Shown here in pieces: positions 8,369 through 17,603 of a stretch of DNA of 64,000 bases. Positions within the stretch are counted from its first letter, which is position 1. Each line of letters starts with the position of its first letter. The position numbers and the translations under genes are program-made. This DNA is from DATCMA01 sp036563645 (lineage in GTDB: Bacteria; Actinomycetota; Actinomycetes; Mycobacteriales; Micromonosporaceae), in contig DATCMA010000058.1 in the NCBI GenBank assembly GCA_036563645.1, positions 62,001-126,000 on the forward strand. Direction: 5' to 3'. A model generated the notes under the pieces. That model was not told where the DNA came from, did not search any database, and worked only from the letters and a program-made list of their open reading frames with translations.

Positions 8369-9199
8369 GTGACGTCCGCCAGCCAGCGGCGGCGCGCAGC
8401 GGCGAGGGCGCGCCTGGAGAGGGAAATGGCTCAACGTATCGCCGCTGCCCGGAAACGTCGACAGATCCAAGCCGCGGTGGGCACGGGTGTCGCACTCCTG
8501 CTCGTCATCGTGGCGACCGTCTGGCTCATCGTGCGCCTCGGCGATGACGAGGAGACCACGGCCACCGCGCAAGCCACGAGCCAACCAGGCGTCTGCGAGT
8601 GGAAGGAGATCCCCGCCGGAGAACGGACGTCCACCACCGTGGACGTCGGTCTGCCGCCGACCACCACGCCGCCGACCAGCGGCACCCAGGTGATGACCAT
8701 CGAGACGAACTTCGGCGAGATCACGGTCTCCATCGACCTCAGCAAGGCGCCGTGCAGCGCCGCCGCCTTCAGCTACTTGGCCAGCAAGAACTTCTGGGAT
8801 GGCACCAAGTGCCACCGGATGTTCCCCGGCATGCTCCAGTGTGGGGACCCCAGCGCGAAGGGCGAAGGCTACCGCTCCTCCGACGGCACCGGCGGCCCCA
8901 GCTTCCAATACGCCGACGAGAACCTCCCCGTCGGCAAGAGCCCGGCCTACCCGACGGGCACCGTGGCGCTGGCCAACAGCGGCCCCAACACCAACGGCAG
9001 TCAGTTCTTCTTCATCTACGAAGACGTCGACCTCTCGCCGAACTACACGGTGCTCGGCACGGTCACCTCGGGACTCGACGTGATCAAGAAGGCCACCGCG
9101 AAGGGACATGACGGCGCGTTCGATCCGTCCCCGGGCGGCGGGCATCCGAAACAAGACATCGAGATCCGCAAGCTGACGATCAGCGATCCGCAACCGTAG
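8369..9199 (+). CDS. Second membrane-anchored cyclophilin-type peptidyl-prolyl isomerase
   Basis: 276 aa paralogue of the preceding gene: a basic N-terminus, one membrane helix (GTGVALLLVIVATVWLIV, about residues 37-55), a Thr/Pro-rich spacer, then a canonical cyclophilin domain with MTIETNFGEITVSID, KCHRMFPGMLQCGDP and NTNGSQFFFIYED. It lacks the inserted repeat seen in the first copy. The start GTG at 8369 follows GGAGGAGGCACC. The short gap of 35 bp suggests co-transcription, with a shared terminator at 9235. It probably assists folding of exported proteins. Confidence 0.92.
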   Translation: MTSASQRRRAAARARLEREMAQRIAAARKRRQIQAAVGTGVALLLVIVATVWLIVRLGDDEETTATAQATSQPGVCEWKEIPAGERTSTTVDVGLPPTTTPPTSGTQVMTIETNFGEITVSIDLSKAPCSAAAFSYLASKNFWDGTKCHRMFPGMLQCGDPSAKGEGYRSSDGTGGPSFQYADENLPVGKSPAYPTGTVALANSGPNTNGSQFFFIYEDVDLSPNYTVLGTVTSGLDVIKKATAKGHDGAFDPSPGGGHPKQDIEIRKLTISDPQP

Positions 9200-9234
9200 C
9201 GGTCGCCGACCACTCGAACGCCCTCACGTGCCGG

Positions 9235-9262
9235 CGGCGGTAGCACACCCGTGCTACCGCCG
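9235..9262. terminator. Bidirectional hairpin terminator
   Basis: A perfect 12-bp stem (CGGCGGTAGCAC and complement) with a 4-nt loop, between the convergent cyclophilin pair and rel, so it can serve both strands. Confidence 0.75.
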
Positions 9263-9337
9263 TCACCGCTATTCGGGGGACGGCACGGGTGACGCCACCC
9301 ACGGGAGCTGGCGGGCCGACAACCGGCGTCGGGGCGG

Positions 9338-11872
9338 TCACACCCCCGACGTCACCCGATACGCGTCGAAGACGCCGTCGACCTTGCGCACCGCCGCCAG
9401 CAGGTGGCCGAGGTGCTTCGGGTCCGCCATCTCGAAGCTGAACCGGCTCACCGCGATCCGGTCCCGGGTCGTGGTGACGGTCGCGGAGAGGATGTTGACC
9501 CGCTCCTCCGAGAGCACCCGGGTCACGTCCGCGAGCAGCTTGTGCCGGTCCAGCGCCTCGACCTGAATCGCGACCAGGAATGACGAGGACGAGGTGAGCT
9601 TCCAGTTGACCTCGACGACCCGCTCGCTCTGCTTCTTGAGGTCCTTGGCGTTGGTGCAGTCGTCGCGGTGCACGCTCACCGCGCCGGAGCGGGTGACGAA
9701 ACCGAAGACCTGGTCCGGCGGCACGGGCGTGCAGCAGCGAGCCAGCTTGATCCACACATCGCTGACGCCGCGGACCTCCACACCCGGGTCTGGGGTCGCC
9801 CGGCGGACGCGCTGCGGGCGGGTGGGGATGGCGGTCTCGGCCAAATCCTCGGTGGCGCCCTCCTCACCGCCGTACCCCGCCAGGAGACGCTGGACCACCG
9901 ACTGCGCCGACACCTGCCCCTCGCCGACCGCGGCGTAGAGCGCCGCGACATCCGCCAGGTGCAGGTCCCGGGCGATCGCCGTGAGGTTGTCGGTGGTCAG
10001 CATCCGCTGCAGGGGCACCCCCTGCTTGCGCATCGCCTTGACGATCGCGTCCTTGCCGGCTTCGATCGCCTCCTCGCGCCGCTCCTTGTTGAAGTACTGG
10101 CGGATCTTCGTGCGGGCGCGCGGGCTCTTGACGAAGCCAAGCCAATCCTGGCTCGGACCCGCGGTGGCCGACTTCGACGTGAAGATCTCAACGACGTCGC
10201 CGTTGGAGAGCGTGGACTCCAACGGCACGAGTTTGCCGTTCACCCGCGCGCCGATGCACTTGTGCCCGACCTCGGTGTGCACGGCGTACGCGAAGTCGAC
10301 CGGAGTCGACCCGGTCGGCAAGGCGATGACGTCGCCCTTCGGGGTGAAGACGTAGACCTCCTGGCTGGAGAGGTCGAAGCGCAGCGCGTCGAGGAACTCG
10401 CTGGGATCGCTCGCCTCTCGCTGCCAGTCCAGGAGCTGGCGCAGCCAGGTCATCTCGTCGATGTGCGCCGGCGGCCCAACGATCGTCGCGCCCTTCTGCT
10501 CCTTGTATTTCCAGTGCGCCGCGATGCCGTACTCGGCGGTGCGGTGCATCGCGTAGGTGCGGATCTGCATCTCGATCGGCTTGCCGGTCGGCCCGATGAC
10601 CGTCGTGTGCAGCGACTGGTACATGTTGAACTTCGGCATCGCGATGTAGTCCTTGAACCGGCCCGGCACCGGCTGCCAGTTCGCGTGGATGACGCCGAGG
10701 GCCGCGTAACAGTCGCGCACCGTTTCGACCAGGATCCGGACTCCCACGAGGTCGTAGATGTCGTTGAAGTCCCGACCCCGGACGATCATCTTTTGGTAGA
10801 TCGAGTACAGGTGTTTCGGGCGACCGGTCACCTCCGCCTTGATCTTGGCCGCCTTGAGGTCCTGCTGCACCTTCTGGGTCACCTCGCGCAGCAGCTTGTC
10901 GCGCTGCGGCTGGTGCTCGGTGACCAGACGGTGGATCTCCTCGAACCGCTTGGGGTAGAGGGTGCTGAAGGCGAGATCCTCCAGCTCCCACTTGATCGTG
11001 TTCATGCCCAGGCGGTGCGCCAGGGGGGCGAGGATCTCCAGCGTCTCGCGCGCCTTCTGCTCCTGCTTCTCCCGCGGCAGGAACATCAGCGTGCGCATGT
11101 TGTGCAGCCGGTCGGCCAGCTTGATGACGAGGACCCGAGGGTCCTTGGCCATCGCCACGACCATCTTGCGGATCGTCTCGGCCTTGGCCGCGTCACCGAG
11201 CTTGACCTTGTCGAGCTTGGTGACCCCATCGACCAGGAGCGCCACCTCCGCCCCGAACTCGGCGCGCATCTGATCGAGGGTGTAGTCGGTGTCCTCGATG
11301 GTGTCGTGCAGCAGCGCGGCCACCAACGTGGTGGTGTCCATGCCGAGATTGGCCAAGATCGTGGCGACCGCCAGCGGATGCGTGATGTAGGGGTCACCCG
11401 ACTTGCGGTACTGCCCGCTGTGCAACCGCGCCGCCGTGTCGAAGGCCCGCTGGATCAGCCGGACGTCCGCCTTGGGGTGGCTGGTCCTGTGCGTCGCGAT
11501 CAGCGGCTCAAGGACCTCGCTCACCTGTGGCGTCTGCCACGGGGCGTTGAACCGCGCGAGCCGGGCCCGGACGCGCCGCCCGGTCGGCGCGTTGAGCAAA
11601 CCGAAGCCGGAGCTGGCAGGGGCAGAACGCGACGAGCTAGACGACCCAGCCTGGGTCGCTGGTGAACTCGTGCCGCCGCCCGCAGCCTCCGCGCCGGCGG
11701 AACCGGTAGCACCACTACCCCCCGTCTGGTCGACGACACCGGTACGGGGAGCGGTCGTCTCAGTGCCGGTCCCAGACGCGGACACGGCCGGGTTCATGAC
11801 GTCGGACGCGCGGTTAGCTTCGCCAGTCGGGTGCACAGTGCCCTCCACCGAAGGGGCGACGTTGTGGGACAC
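9338..11872 (-). CDS. relA: Bifunctional (p)ppGpp synthetase/hydrolase Rel
   Basis: Long RelA/SpoT protein of about 844 aa controlling the stringent response. Domains in order: variable Ser/Ala/Gly-rich N-terminus (about 110 residues), HD hydrolase with LLHDTIEDTDYT and KLADRLHNMRTL, synthetase with YQKMIVRGRDFNDIYDLVGV and KDYIAMPKFNMYQSLHT, TGS (VYVFTPKGDVIALPTGSTPV), helical/CC region, and ACT domain. Both active sites look intact. The frame is open to 12013, but GTG at 11872 is preferred because GAGGAGG directly precedes it, although only 3 nt separate them; ATG at residue 26 of this form is another option. apt lies upstream, as in other actinobacteria. Confidence 0.95.
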   Translation of the reverse strand: MSHNVAPSVEGTVHPTGEANRASDVMNPAVSASGTGTETTAPRTGVVDQTGGSGATGSAGAEAAGGGTSSPATQAGSSSSSRSAPASSGFGLLNAPTGRRVRARLARFNAPWQTPQVSEVLEPLIATHRTSHPKADVRLIQRAFDTAARLHSGQYRKSGDPYITHPLAVATILANLGMDTTTLVAALLHDTIEDTDYTLDQMRAEFGAEVALLVDGVTKLDKVKLGDAAKAETIRKMVVAMAKDPRVLVIKLADRLHNMRTLMFLPREKQEQKARETLEILAPLAHRLGMNTIKWELEDLAFSTLYPKRFEEIHRLVTEHQPQRDKLLREVTQKVQQDLKAAKIKAEVTGRPKHLYSIYQKMIVRGRDFNDIYDLVGVRILVETVRDCYAALGVIHANWQPVPGRFKDYIAMPKFNMYQSLHTTVIGPTGKPIEMQIRTYAMHRTAEYGIAAHWKYKEQKGATIVGPPAHIDEMTWLRQLLDWQREASDPSEFLDALRFDLSSQEVYVFTPKGDVIALPTGSTPVDFAYAVHTEVGHKCIGARVNGKLVPLESTLSNGDVVEIFTSKSATAGPSQDWLGFVKSPRARTKIRQYFNKERREEAIEAGKDAIVKAMRKQGVPLQRMLTTDNLTAIARDLHLADVAALYAAVGEGQVSAQSVVQRLLAGYGGEEGATEDLAETAIPTRPQRVRRATPDPGVEVRGVSDVWIKLARCCTPVPPDQVFGFVTRSGAVSVHRDDCTNAKDLKKQSERVVEVNWKLTSSSSFLVAIQVEALDRHKLLADVTRVLSEERVNILSATVTTTRDRIAVSRFSFEMADPKHLGHLLAAVRKVDGVFDAYRVTSGV

Positions 11873-12072
11873 CGGCCTCCTCACACTCGCCGAGTACCGG
11901 CCGACCGCAGTCGGCTCGCCTGCCCCCTGACCAGGAGGAACGCAATGTCGTTCCGGCCAGGTCAGCGAGGTAATCGTAACCGTACGGCCGGTGGACCGGC
12001 TCCGTCCACTCACGCAAGCCGGTCAATCACTCCGCATGGGCACCGCGCGGTCGAGACGCCGCTGACCAGCTC

Positions 12073-12630
12073 CTAGACGGTCAACAGCGCATGGATCGGG
12101 CGCGGGGCGAGCCGCTGCCGGCCGCCGAGAAATGACAGCTCCAGCAGCACGGTAAAGCCCGCGACCTCACCCCCCGCGCGCGCGACCAGGTCGAGCGTCG
12201 CGGCGGCCGTACCACCGGTGGCGAGCACGTCGTCCACGACCAAGACCCGCTGCCCCGGCGTGAAGGCGTCCTCGTGCACCTCCAGCACCGCCTCGCCGTA
12301 CTCCAGCTGGTAGTTGGCCTGATAGGCGGGACGCGGCAACTTGCCGGCCTTGCGCACCGGCACCACGCCGACCCCGGTCGCGTACGCGATCGCCGCCGCG
12401 ATTACGAAACCCCGCGCCTCGATGCCGACCACCACGTCGAAGGAGCCCCGGCCGTAGTGGTCGACGATCCCGTCGATCACTTTCCGGAACGCCTCGCCAT
12501 CGGCGAACAGCGGCGTGAGGTCCTTGAACACCACCCCCGGCTTGGGGAAGTTCGGCACGTCGACTACCCGGCTCGCCACCAGCTCGGCTACCGCCGTCCC
12601 ACTGTCCCCGCGCACGGCGGAATAGGTCAT
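12073..12630 (-). CDS. apt: Adenine phosphoribosyltransferase
   Basis: 185 aa purine-salvage enzyme converting adenine and PRPP to AMP in the cytoplasm. The PRPP-binding motif is VLVVDDVLATGGT (about residues 130-142); the adenine-side signature is VVGIEARGFVIAAA, and the N-terminal DVPNFPKPGVVFKDLTPL is typical. ATG at 12630 is preceded by GAGAGGA. The gene is placed between secF and rel as in many actinobacteria, with 200 bp separating it from rel. A strong hairpin lies only 25 nt upstream of the start codon. Confidence 0.95.
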   Translation of the reverse strand: MTYSAVRGDSGTAVAELVASRVVDVPNFPKPGVVFKDLTPLFADGEAFRKVIDGIVDHYGRGSFDVVVGIEARGFVIAAAIAYATGVGVVPVRKAGKLPRPAYQANYQLEYGEAVLEVHEDAFTPGQRVLVVDDVLATGGTAAATLDLVARAGGEVAGFTVLLELSFLGGRQRLAPRPIHALLTV

Positions 12631-12655
12631 CGTCCCGATCGTCCTCTCTTAACGC

Positions 12656-12699
12656 CGGCGCGTCCGCCCCGCTTCGTCAGCGCGGGAACGGACGCGCCG
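12656..12699 (-). terminator. Large hairpin between secF and apt
   Basis: An 11-bp outer stem (CGGCGCGTCCG at 12656-12666, with its complement at 12689-12699) and an inner stem CCCGC/GCGGG. It ends only 25 nt before the apt start codon, so it may be a secDF terminator, an attenuator or a processing site. Confidence 0.6.
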
Positions 12700-12718
12700 C
12701 GGCTGTCACGTCACGCGG

Positions 12719-13906
12719 TCAACGCCGCTTGCCACCCGATCGGCGGCTTCCGCTGGGGCGGCCACGCCCTCCCGAGCGTTTCGCGGCCGGACGTGCCCCG
12801 GGGCGCGGCGCGGCTCCCGCCGCCGTCGCCGCAGCGGCTCCGACCGGCTGCTGCTCGGCGGCCTTCTCCGCCTTGGCCTTCTCGGCCTTCTCCCCACCGC
12901 GAGCCGCGGCCTCGGATTCCCGGCGCGCCAACACCCGCTTGTTGTGCGCCTGAATCCTCGGCTCAAAGTCCTTGAGCACGGTCAACACCGGGGTCGCGAG
13001 GAGGATCGAGGAGCAGACCGCGATGCCCATACCGACGAAGAGCACCAGGCCCAGGTCCTTGAGTGTGCCCGCGCCCAACAGGCCAGCGCCGATGAACAGC
13101 AGGCCACCCACGGGGAGGAGGGCGACCAGACCGGTGTTGATCGAGCGCATCAAGGTCTGGTTCACCGCGAGGTTCGCCGCCTCAGCGTACGTCCGCAGCG
13201 TACCCGCCGTGATTCCCCGGGTGTTCTCCTGGACCCGGTCGAAGACGACGACCACGTCGTAGAGCGCCCACCCGAGGATGGTGAGGAAGCCGACGATGGT
13301 CGAGGGCGTGACTTCGAAGCCCACCAGGGAGTAGACACCGGCGGTCAAGACGAGGTCGACGAAGAGGGAGATGACCGCCGCGACCGCCATGCGCCACTCG
13401 AAGCGCAGGATCAGGTAGACCATTACCAGCGCGACGAAGACCGCCAGGCCGAGCAGGGCACGCTCCGTCACCTGACCGCCCCACGCCGCGCTCACGCGGC
13501 TCTCGCTGATCGCGTCGACCGAGATCCCGAACTCGGTGGCGAGCTTCTGCCGGACCGCCGCGGTCTGGTCCTCGTCGAGCTCGGTGGTGCGCACGAGGTA
13601 GGTACCGCCCTCGGTACCGCCTACCCGCTGCGCGGAGACCACGCGGCCGTCGACGTCCCCCGGCAACTCGTCGATCGCCGTGTTGACGGCGTCCTCGACC
13701 TGCTGGAGGGTCCCCACGCTCATCGGGAGCTGGAACTCGTTGCCCCCTTCGAATTCGATGCCGAGGCGGAAACCGCGGATCGCGACGCTCAACACCGCGA
13801 TGAGGAGCAGGACGCCGGCGATGCTGATCCACAGCTTGCGCCGGCCGACGACGTTGAGGCCGGCTTCGCCCCGGTAGAGGCGGTTAGCGAGACCGCTACG
13901 AGCCAT
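12719..13906 (-). CDS. secF: Protein translocase subunit SecF
   Basis: 395 aa inner-membrane RND-type subunit that works with SecD to pull preproteins out of SecYEG using the proton motive force. TM1 is near residues 26-45, followed by the signature GIEFEGGNEFQLP, an external domain to about 150, and five further TM segments, including GWALYDVVVVFDRVQENTR. The cytoplasmic tail of about 80 residues is Ala/Lys/Arg rich (EKAEKAKAEKAAEQQ) and ends in a Gly/Ser/Arg stretch, longer than in E. coli SecF. The start is ATG at 13906, 1 bp past the secD stop. Confidence 0.96.
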   Translation of the reverse strand: MARSGLANRLYRGEAGLNVVGRRKLWISIAGVLLLIAVLSVAIRGFRLGIEFEGGNEFQLPMSVGTLQQVEDAVNTAIDELPGDVDGRVVSAQRVGGTEGGTYLVRTTELDEDQTAAVRQKLATEFGISVDAISESRVSAAWGGQVTERALLGLAVFVALVMVYLILRFEWRMAVAAVISLFVDLVLTAGVYSLVGFEVTPSTIVGFLTILGWALYDVVVVFDRVQENTRGITAGTLRTYAEAANLAVNQTLMRSINTGLVALLPVGGLLFIGAGLLGAGTLKDLGLVLFVGMGIAVCSSILLATPVLTVLKDFEPRIQAHNKRVLARRESEAAARGGEKAEKAKAEKAAEQQPVGAAAATAAGAAPRPGARPAAKRSGGRGRPSGSRRSGGKRR

Positions 13907-13907
13907 C

Positions 13908-15776
13908 TCAGGCCTCCTTCACGCGGGTGTTGCCGACCGACCCCGCGGTGTCGTCGTCACGCTCGAGCACGCGGCCGAGTCCGCTGATCCGCGGCGACAG
14001 GAAGGCCGGGGTCCGGGCGAACAACGTCATGATCGGGTGCCGGAAGAGGAAGACGATCACCAGGTCGAGCAGCGTGGCCAGACCCAGCGCGAACGCGAAG
14101 CCCTGAACCGTGCCGACCGACACGAGGTACAGCACCACCGCCGCGAGCAGCGAGATCACGTTCGCCGAGATGATCGTGCGGCGGGCGCGCACCCACGCCC
14201 GGGACACGGCGCTACGCGGGCTCCGGCCCTCGCGGATCTCGTCCTTGAGCCGCTCGAAGTAGATGACGAACGAGTCAGCCGCCACACCGAGCGACACGAT
14301 GAACCCGGCGATACCGGCGAGCGTCAGGGTGAAGTTGATCTGACGGCCGAGGATCACCAACGCGCCGTACACCAGGAGGCCCGAGAGGATCAGGCTCAGG
14401 AAGATCACCGTGCCGAGCAGCCGGTAGTAGAAGAACGCGTAGATGACGACCAGCAGCATGCCGATCGCGCCGGCGAGCAAGCCCGCCTTGAGGTGTTCGA
14501 TACCCAGCGTCGCCGAGACGTTCTGCGCCTGCTGCTGCTCGAACGTCAACGGCAGCGCGCCGTACCGCAGGTTGCTCGCGAGATCGTTGGCCTCCTTGGC
14601 GGTGAACGACCCACTGATCTGCGAGTCGCCGGTCAGCACTCCCTGAATCTCGGGAGAGGTGATGACCTTGTTGTCGAGCACGACCGCGACCCGGCATCGG
14701 CTCTGCTGGCCGAGCGCCCCCGCGTCACACGCCGCGCCGTCGTTGTGGTACGCCTCCCGAGTCAGGGCGGTCCACTTCTTCTGGCCGGAGCTCGTGAAGC
14801 TGAGGCTCACCACCCACTGCCCGGTGGTCTGGTCGATGACCGCGTTCGCCTCCCGGACGTCGGTGCCGAGCACCTTGGCCTCGTCGAGCAGGTACTTCAT
14901 CGGGCCTTCGCAGGCGACGACCTGCTGCGCCGGGTCACTGATCGAGCCACCGGGCCGGTTGTCGAGCTGGTCACACGTGATCGTCGGAACGTTGAACTGC
15001 ACCGCGGAGGGCAGGACCGCGACCTCCTCCGGCGTCAGCGTGCCGAAGGGCTTGAGCTTCTCGATCAGCTCGGCGTCCTGCGTGTCCGCGGGAGCCTGGA
15101 GACGGATCGCCGCGGCCCAGGCCGTCTCCCCGACCTTCTCCCGCACCGCCTCGCGCTGCTCCTCCACGCTCTGGGCCGCCGTCGGGGACGCCGTGGGCGA
15201 GACGCTCGGCGAGGGCGACGCCGACGGGTCGGGCGCCATGCCTCCCTGGCCGCCCGTGGTCGGCGTGGCGGACGCGCTGGGGCTCGCGCTCACCGCGGCG
15301 CTCGGGCTGGCGCTCGGCGAAGCCGATCCACTTGGGGACGGCGAGGCCGACCCGCTCGGGCTCGGGGTGACGGTGACACCCCCGCCGTCGGTCACCTTGA
15401 GCACCTTGCGGAAGCGCAGCTCCGCCGCGGCGCCGATCTCGTTGAGGTCACGGTTCTGACCGGGCAGCGAGATCACGATGTTCCGGTCACCTTCGGTGAC
15501 GACCTCGGCTTCCGCGACACCCCGGGCGTTCACCCGGTTCTCGATGATCTCGCGGGCGCGCTCCAACGACGCTGCGGGAGGCGGGTTGCCGTCGAGTGTC
15601 TTCGCCTCCAGCGTCACTCGAGTGCCGCCAACGAGGTCGAGACCGAGCTTCGGCTGCAGCCGCTGCTTCCAGTCCCCACTCGCGCCGGCGAAAAACACCA
15701 AGAGGTAGAGGACGACGAAGATGACCCCGAGTGCGGCGAGATGCCGCCCGGGACGCATCTGTCCCTGTGGTGCCAC
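13908..15776 (-). CDS. secD: Protein translocase subunit SecD
   Basis: 622 aa partner of SecF. TM1 is at about residues 12-30 and is followed by the signature KLGLDLVGGTRVTLEA. The P1 periplasmic-side domain is interrupted at about residues 140-205 by a low-complexity Ser/Pro/Ala/Thr insert (for example SPSPSGSASPSPSGSASPS). The C-terminal TM bundle has the RND signature GIAGFIVSLGVAADSFVIYFE. The start is GTG or ATG at 15776 with GGGAGATAGGAC upstream. YajC is encoded 177 bp upstream. The insert should be extracytoplasmic and resembles O-glycosylated linkers of secreted actinobacterial proteins. Confidence 0.95.
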   Translation of the reverse strand: MAPQGQMRPGRHLAALGVIFVVLYLLVFFAGASGDWKQRLQPKLGLDLVGGTRVTLEAKTLDGNPPPAASLERAREIIENRVNARGVAEAEVVTEGDRNIVISLPGQNRDLNEIGAAAELRFRKVLKVTDGGGVTVTPSPSGSASPSPSGSASPSASPSAAVSASPSASATPTTGGQGGMAPDPSASPSPSVSPTASPTAAQSVEEQREAVREKVGETAWAAAIRLQAPADTQDAELIEKLKPFGTLTPEEVAVLPSAVQFNVPTITCDQLDNRPGGSISDPAQQVVACEGPMKYLLDEAKVLGTDVREANAVIDQTTGQWVVSLSFTSSGQKKWTALTREAYHNDGAACDAGALGQQSRCRVAVVLDNKVITSPEIQGVLTGDSQISGSFTAKEANDLASNLRYGALPLTFEQQQAQNVSATLGIEHLKAGLLAGAIGMLLVVIYAFFYYRLLGTVIFLSLILSGLLVYGALVILGRQINFTLTLAGIAGFIVSLGVAADSFVIYFERLKDEIREGRSPRSAVSRAWVRARRTIISANVISLLAAVVLYLVSVGTVQGFAFALGLATLLDLVIVFLFRHPIMTLFARTPAFLSPRISGLGRVLERDDDTAGSVGNTRVKEA

Positions 15777-15953
15777 GCTGTCCTATCTCCCTGCTCGGTT
15801 CAGCCGCTATCGGTACGGCGACGGGTTGTCACCCGACAAGCCGGCGGCGCCTCCGTCACGCCACCAGCAGGCCACGCCGGCGCGGCTATTGATTGTCTAC
15901 GATGTCCGGGCCGATTATCGGTGATCCCCGGCGGGAAGGGCACCCCGACCGGG

Positions 15954-16289
15954 TCACTCCTTCTTCTTGACAATCCCGTCGCCGGCGATGATGCCGTGCG
16001 CCTTCGAGTTCACGCGGGCGATGGCGGCTTTGGCGTAGCGCACCCGCACGCCGGGCGCGACCTCCAGGGTCACGGTCTCATCCTCCACGGCGGCTACGGT
16101 GCCGTAGAGCCCGCCAATGGTGACGACCTCGTCCCCCGGGCCCAGCGACGCGTGCATCTGTTCGAGCTCCCGCCGCCGCTTCTGCTGGGGGCGAATCATC
16201 ATGAAGTACATCGCGACGAAGAGCAGGACAACCATCAGAAGCGGCATGAGGCTGCCCGCTCCGCCACCGCCTTCTGCTGCGTACAGCAC
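15954..16289 (-). CDS. yajC: Preprotein translocase accessory subunit YajC
   Basis: 111 aa, one N-terminal membrane helix (LMPLLMVVLLFVAMYFMMI) followed by the YajC signature RPQQKRRRELEQM and GDEVVTIGGLYGTV. It associates with SecDF at the membrane. GTG at 16289 is chosen as start because GGGAAGAAGG sits 6 nt upstream; the frame is open for 21 more codons without a better site. Order yajC-secD-secF is the conserved one. Confidence 0.93.
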   Translation of the reverse strand: MLYAAEGGGGAGSLMPLLMVVLLFVAMYFMMIRPQQKRRRELEQMHASLGPGDEVVTIGGLYGTVAAVEDETVTLEVAPGVRVRYAKAAIARVNSKAHGIIAGDGIVKKKE

Positions 16290-16520
16290 GTGGAACCTTC
16301 TTCCCAATGTGTCCCCGACACGGCCCGCCGCTCGGGCTGGTGGATCCGGCACCGGGCCGCCGGGGAGTTTATCCGCTCCAGCTGAGAACGCCGAATGAGG
16401 CGCAGATCACTGTCTCGCCACAGATCCTGGCGCACCGCGCGCCTCACAATGGGGCCCCACCAGGAGAGAATGTGGCGTACCTCACTCGCCTAGGGTACGG
16501 GGAGTCCTCGATGCGCGGGC

Positions 16521-17603
16521 TCACGGAGAGGTGGGCGAGGCGTCCTCCGCGGCCACGGAGAAGAGGTCGGGCTGGCCAGCTTGTCGGGCCGCGAACGCGT
16601 CCGGCGGCGGCGTCCGCCCCATGTGGCGCCACGCGGCCTCCGTCGCGACCCGCCCTCGGGGCGTGCGCGCCAGCAGTCCGGCCCGTACGAGGAACGGCTC
16701 GCACACTTCCTCGACCGTGTCAGGCTGCTCCCCTACGGCGACCGCCAGCGTCGACAAACCGACAGGTCCTCCTCCGAACGTGTCGATCAACGCGGTCAGC
16801 ACCGCGCGGTCGAGGCGGTCCAGACCCAGTTCGTCGACGTCGTACACCCGCAAGGCCGCCCGCGCGACCTCCCGGGTGATCACCCCGTCGGCCCGTACCT
16901 CGGCGAAATCGCGCACGCGCCGCAGCAGGCGATTGGCGATCCGCGGCGTTCCCCGCGACCTCGCGGCGATCTCCGCGGCGCCGTCGTCGGTCAGCGGCAC
17001 ACCGAGGATGCGCGCGGACCGGTGCAGCAGCACCTCCAGATCCTCGGGCGAGTAGAAGTCCAGGTGGGCGACGAAACCGAAGCGGTCCCGCATCGGGGCG
17101 GTGAGCAGACCGGACCGCGTCGTGGCCCCGACGAGGGTGAACGGCTCCAGCTCGATCGGGATGGCGGTGGCGCCGGGGCCTTTGCCGACCACCACGTCAA
17201 CCCGGAAATCCTCCATGGCGCTGTAGAGCAGCTCCTCCGCCGGCTTGGCCATGCGGTGAATCTCGTCGATGAAAAGCACGTCCCCCGGGGCCAAGCTGGT
17301 GAGGATCGCCGCGAGATCCCCGGACCGCTCGATCGCCGGCCCGCTCGTCACCCGGATGCTCGACCCGAGCTCGGCGGCGACGATGTTGGCCAACGTGGTC
17401 TTGCCGAGGCCCGGCGGACCGGACAGGAGGATGTGATCAGGTGGGGTGCCGCGCCGAATCGCCCCCTGCAACAACAGCTCAAGCTGGTCGCGGACGCGGT
17501 TCTGGGCAACGAACTCGGACAGCCGCCTCGGCCGGACGCTCGCCTCCAACTCCCGTTCGGCCTCGCTGGCGTACGGCGAAACCACCGGTTCGACGTCGCT
17601 CAT
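16521..17603 (-). CDS. ruvB: Holliday junction branch-migration helicase RuvB
   Basis: 360 aa AAA+ motor of the RuvABC resolvasome. Walker A is GPPGLGKTTLA (residues 64-74), Walker B LFIDEIHRM, sensor-1 GATTRSGLL and the C-terminal winged-helix domain shows GGGPVGLSTLAVAVGE. The tail beyond residue 335 (Asp/Ala/Ser rich) is variable. ATG at 17603 overlaps the ruvA stop by 4 bp, so translation is coupled. Confidence 0.97.
   Translation of the reverse strand: MSDVEPVVSPYASEAERELEASVRPRRLSEFVAQNRVRDQLELLLQGAIRRGTPPDHILLSGPPGLGKTTLANIVAAELGSSIRVTSGPAIERSGDLAAILTSLAPGDVLFIDEIHRMAKPAEELLYSAMEDFRVDVVVGKGPGATAIPIELEPFTLVGATTRSGLLTAPMRDRFGFVAHLDFYSPEDLEVLLHRSARILGVPLTDDGAAEIAARSRGTPRIANRLLRRVRDFAEVRADGVITREVARAALRVYDVDELGLDRLDRAVLTALIDTFGGGPVGLSTLAVAVGEQPDTVEEVCEPFLVRAGLLARTPRGRVATEAAWRHMGRTPPPDAFAARQAGQPDLFSVAAEDASPTSP

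Noticed and set aside
9668..11665. Long plus-strand open frame opposite rel
   Set aside because: It is antisense to a clear Rel protein, has no family motifs and arises from GC bias at third positions.
14037..16385. 782-codon plus-strand frame opposite secD and yajC
   Set aside because: Composition is Arg/Glu/Asp/His-rich shadow coding; both minus-strand genes beneath it are certain.
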